From assembly GCA_902595715.1 (NCBI GenBank), contig CACJRI010000005.1:1-64000 (forward strand): DNA of 64,000 nucleotides, written 5' to 3'. Of the stretch, positions 62,751 through 64,000 are shown piece after piece (position 1 is the first letter of the stretch; each line of letters begins with the position of its first letter). The translations under genes and the position numbers were made by a program. Source of the DNA: an uncultured SAR86 cluster bacterium (GTDB lineage: Bacteria > Pseudomonadota > Gammaproteobacteria > Magnimaribacterales > AG-339-G14). Below the pieces are notes generated by a model. It searched no databases. It saw nothing but the letters and a program-made list of their open reading frames with translations, and was not told the DNA's origin.

Positions 62751-64000
62751 GACAATTCACTTATTGCTCTTTTTGTAGCAAAAATTTCTTCTAGTCTCTT
62801 TATGATGCTCTCTCTAATTTCAAAAAGATTTTGAGATAAAGATAAAGCTTCTTTCAGTTGAAAAACAGCTGCATCATGTCGCCCTGTCAGAATAAAGAAT
62901 TCAGCTCTAGATCTGTGAAGTTCAAGTATATTGCCTGATAGACCTTGAGCCTCAGCAAGTTTGTACCAAATATTAGGGTCTGTTTGTCTTTCTTTCGATA
63001 AACTCTTAAGAAGCTTTTCAGCAACTTCTGATTGTTCATTTTTAATATAAGCATCAGCCAAAAGAATTGAAGCTGAGTAATTATTTTCGTGAATTTCTAA
63101 AATATTTTTGCCTAATGATATTGCTTCATAATAATTTCCAGCAGCTAAATGAAGTTCCATTAAACTCGACTCTAAAACTAGATTATTAGGAATTTCCTTA
63201 ATAAGTTTCCTCAGAAGTGAGAAGCTACTATCGAAATCATTCAAATTTTTGTATGCCAATGACAATCCATAACTTCCAGAATATGAAATATTGTTAATAT
63301 CAGATTTTTGGTCTTTCTTATATTTTCTGATTAGTTTTTTCAAATCTTTATTTGCCCATATCTCTGCTCTCTTTTGCATAAAATAAAAGTCAATATTATC
63401 TCTAAAAGAATTCTGGGCAGTTTTCTTTAGGCTGTCGGCTCTTATTCTCATATCACTAAGCCGTTCACTAGGCAAAGGATGAGTCATCAAATAAGAAAAT
63501 TGTTCTGAATCTTCGTTTTGATATTTACTTTGCATTCTTTGGAACATCATTGTCATATCATCGGGATTGAAACCTGCTTTTACTAAATTATTAAAACCTA
63601 TTCTATCGGCTTCTTTTTCATTACTTCTTGTAAAGTTTATAGACATTTGTTGCATTGCAGCAGGAGCAATCAAAATTGCTTCAGGATTTCTTGAGGCAGC
63701 AGCTACTGCGATACTTCCCAAAACCATTAAAGCATTTGCAAGGGGAGAGACTTTATTTTGACTTCTTGCATAATGTCTTTGACTCAAATGAGCTAACTCA
63801 TGACACATAACTGATGCTAACTCTCCTTCTTTTTCTGTATTTAGGAACATACCTAAATTTATTCCGATTATTCCTCCTGGAGCAGCAAATGCATTTATAG
63901 TTTTATCTTCTAGAATAATAAATTCAAACCTTCTATCTCGAACTTCGCTAGTTTCAGAAAGACGATAAATTAAATCTTCAAGGTAAGTTCTCATCAGTGG
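62747..64000 (-). CDS. bepA: M48 metalloprotease with TPR repeats, BepA/YfgC-like; N-terminus beyond window
   Basis: MCHELAHLSQRH zinc motif, INAFAAPGGIIGINLGM, EKEADRIGF; frame open to window edge. Confidence 0.88.
   Translation of the reverse strand, partial: PLMRTYLEDLIYRLSETSEVRDRRFEFIILEDKTINAFAAPGGIIGINLGMFLNTEKEGELASVMCHELAHLSQRHYARSQNKVSPLANALMVLGSIAVAAASRNPEAILIAPAAMQQMSINFTRSNEKEADRIGFNNLVKAGFNPDDMTMMFQRMQSKYQNEDSEQFSYLMTHPLPSERLSDMRIRADSLKKTAQNSFRDNIDFYFMQKRAEIWANKDLKKLIRKYKKDQKSDINNISYSGSYGLSLAYKNLNDFDSSFSLLRKLIKEIPNNLVLESSLMELHLAAGNYYEAISLGKNILEIHENNYSASILLADAYIKNEQSEVAEKLLKSLSKERQTDPNIWYKLAEAQGLSGNILELHRSRAEFFILTGRHDAAVFQLKEALSLSQNLFEIRESIIKRLEEIFATKRAISELS

Overview
This 64 kb window is AT-rich, very densely packed bacterial chromosome, almost all core genes. 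Gene content and order (gatCAB/mreBCD; murA-hisGD; rplM-rpsI-petABC-sspA; lpoA/rsmI-rnpB-dcw cluster; rpsF-rpsR-rplI-dnaB-alr; pyrG-kdsA-eno-ftsB-ispDF-surE-pcm; fdxA/cinA-recA; aspS-yebC-...-ybgC-tolQRAB-pal-cpoB-tRNA-Lys) look like a gammaproteobacterium with a streamlined, SAR86-like genome. The taxonomic label is inference. I saw no prophage, IS element or CRISPR array. The interest lies in departures from the expected gene order and architecture. (1) A phage-type PD-(D/E)XK (Hjc-like) nuclease sits exactly where ruvC-ruvA-ruvB normally lie. (2) Ribosomal protein S6 carries a long Glu/Val/Ala-rich tail built from 120-bp near-identical repeats. (3) The dcw cluster is re-ordered, with ftsQ-ftsA-ftsZ between ftsL and ftsI, and has 10-bp direct repeats upstream of mraZ that look like MraZ boxes. 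(4) Several envelope proteins are shortened or missing from their usual loci: FtsQ without an evident POTRA domain, short TolA, LpoA without its N-terminal half, DegS/AlgW without PDZ, no lptA or kdsC, and an orphan mlaC. (5) Regulatory DNA is extremely compressed: overlapping divergent start codons, a shared symmetric -10 element, a recA SOS box 7 nt from the ATG, an rnpB promoter inside rsmI, and overlapping or near-abutting convergent gene ends. All product names come from motif recognition and synteny; no database search was run.
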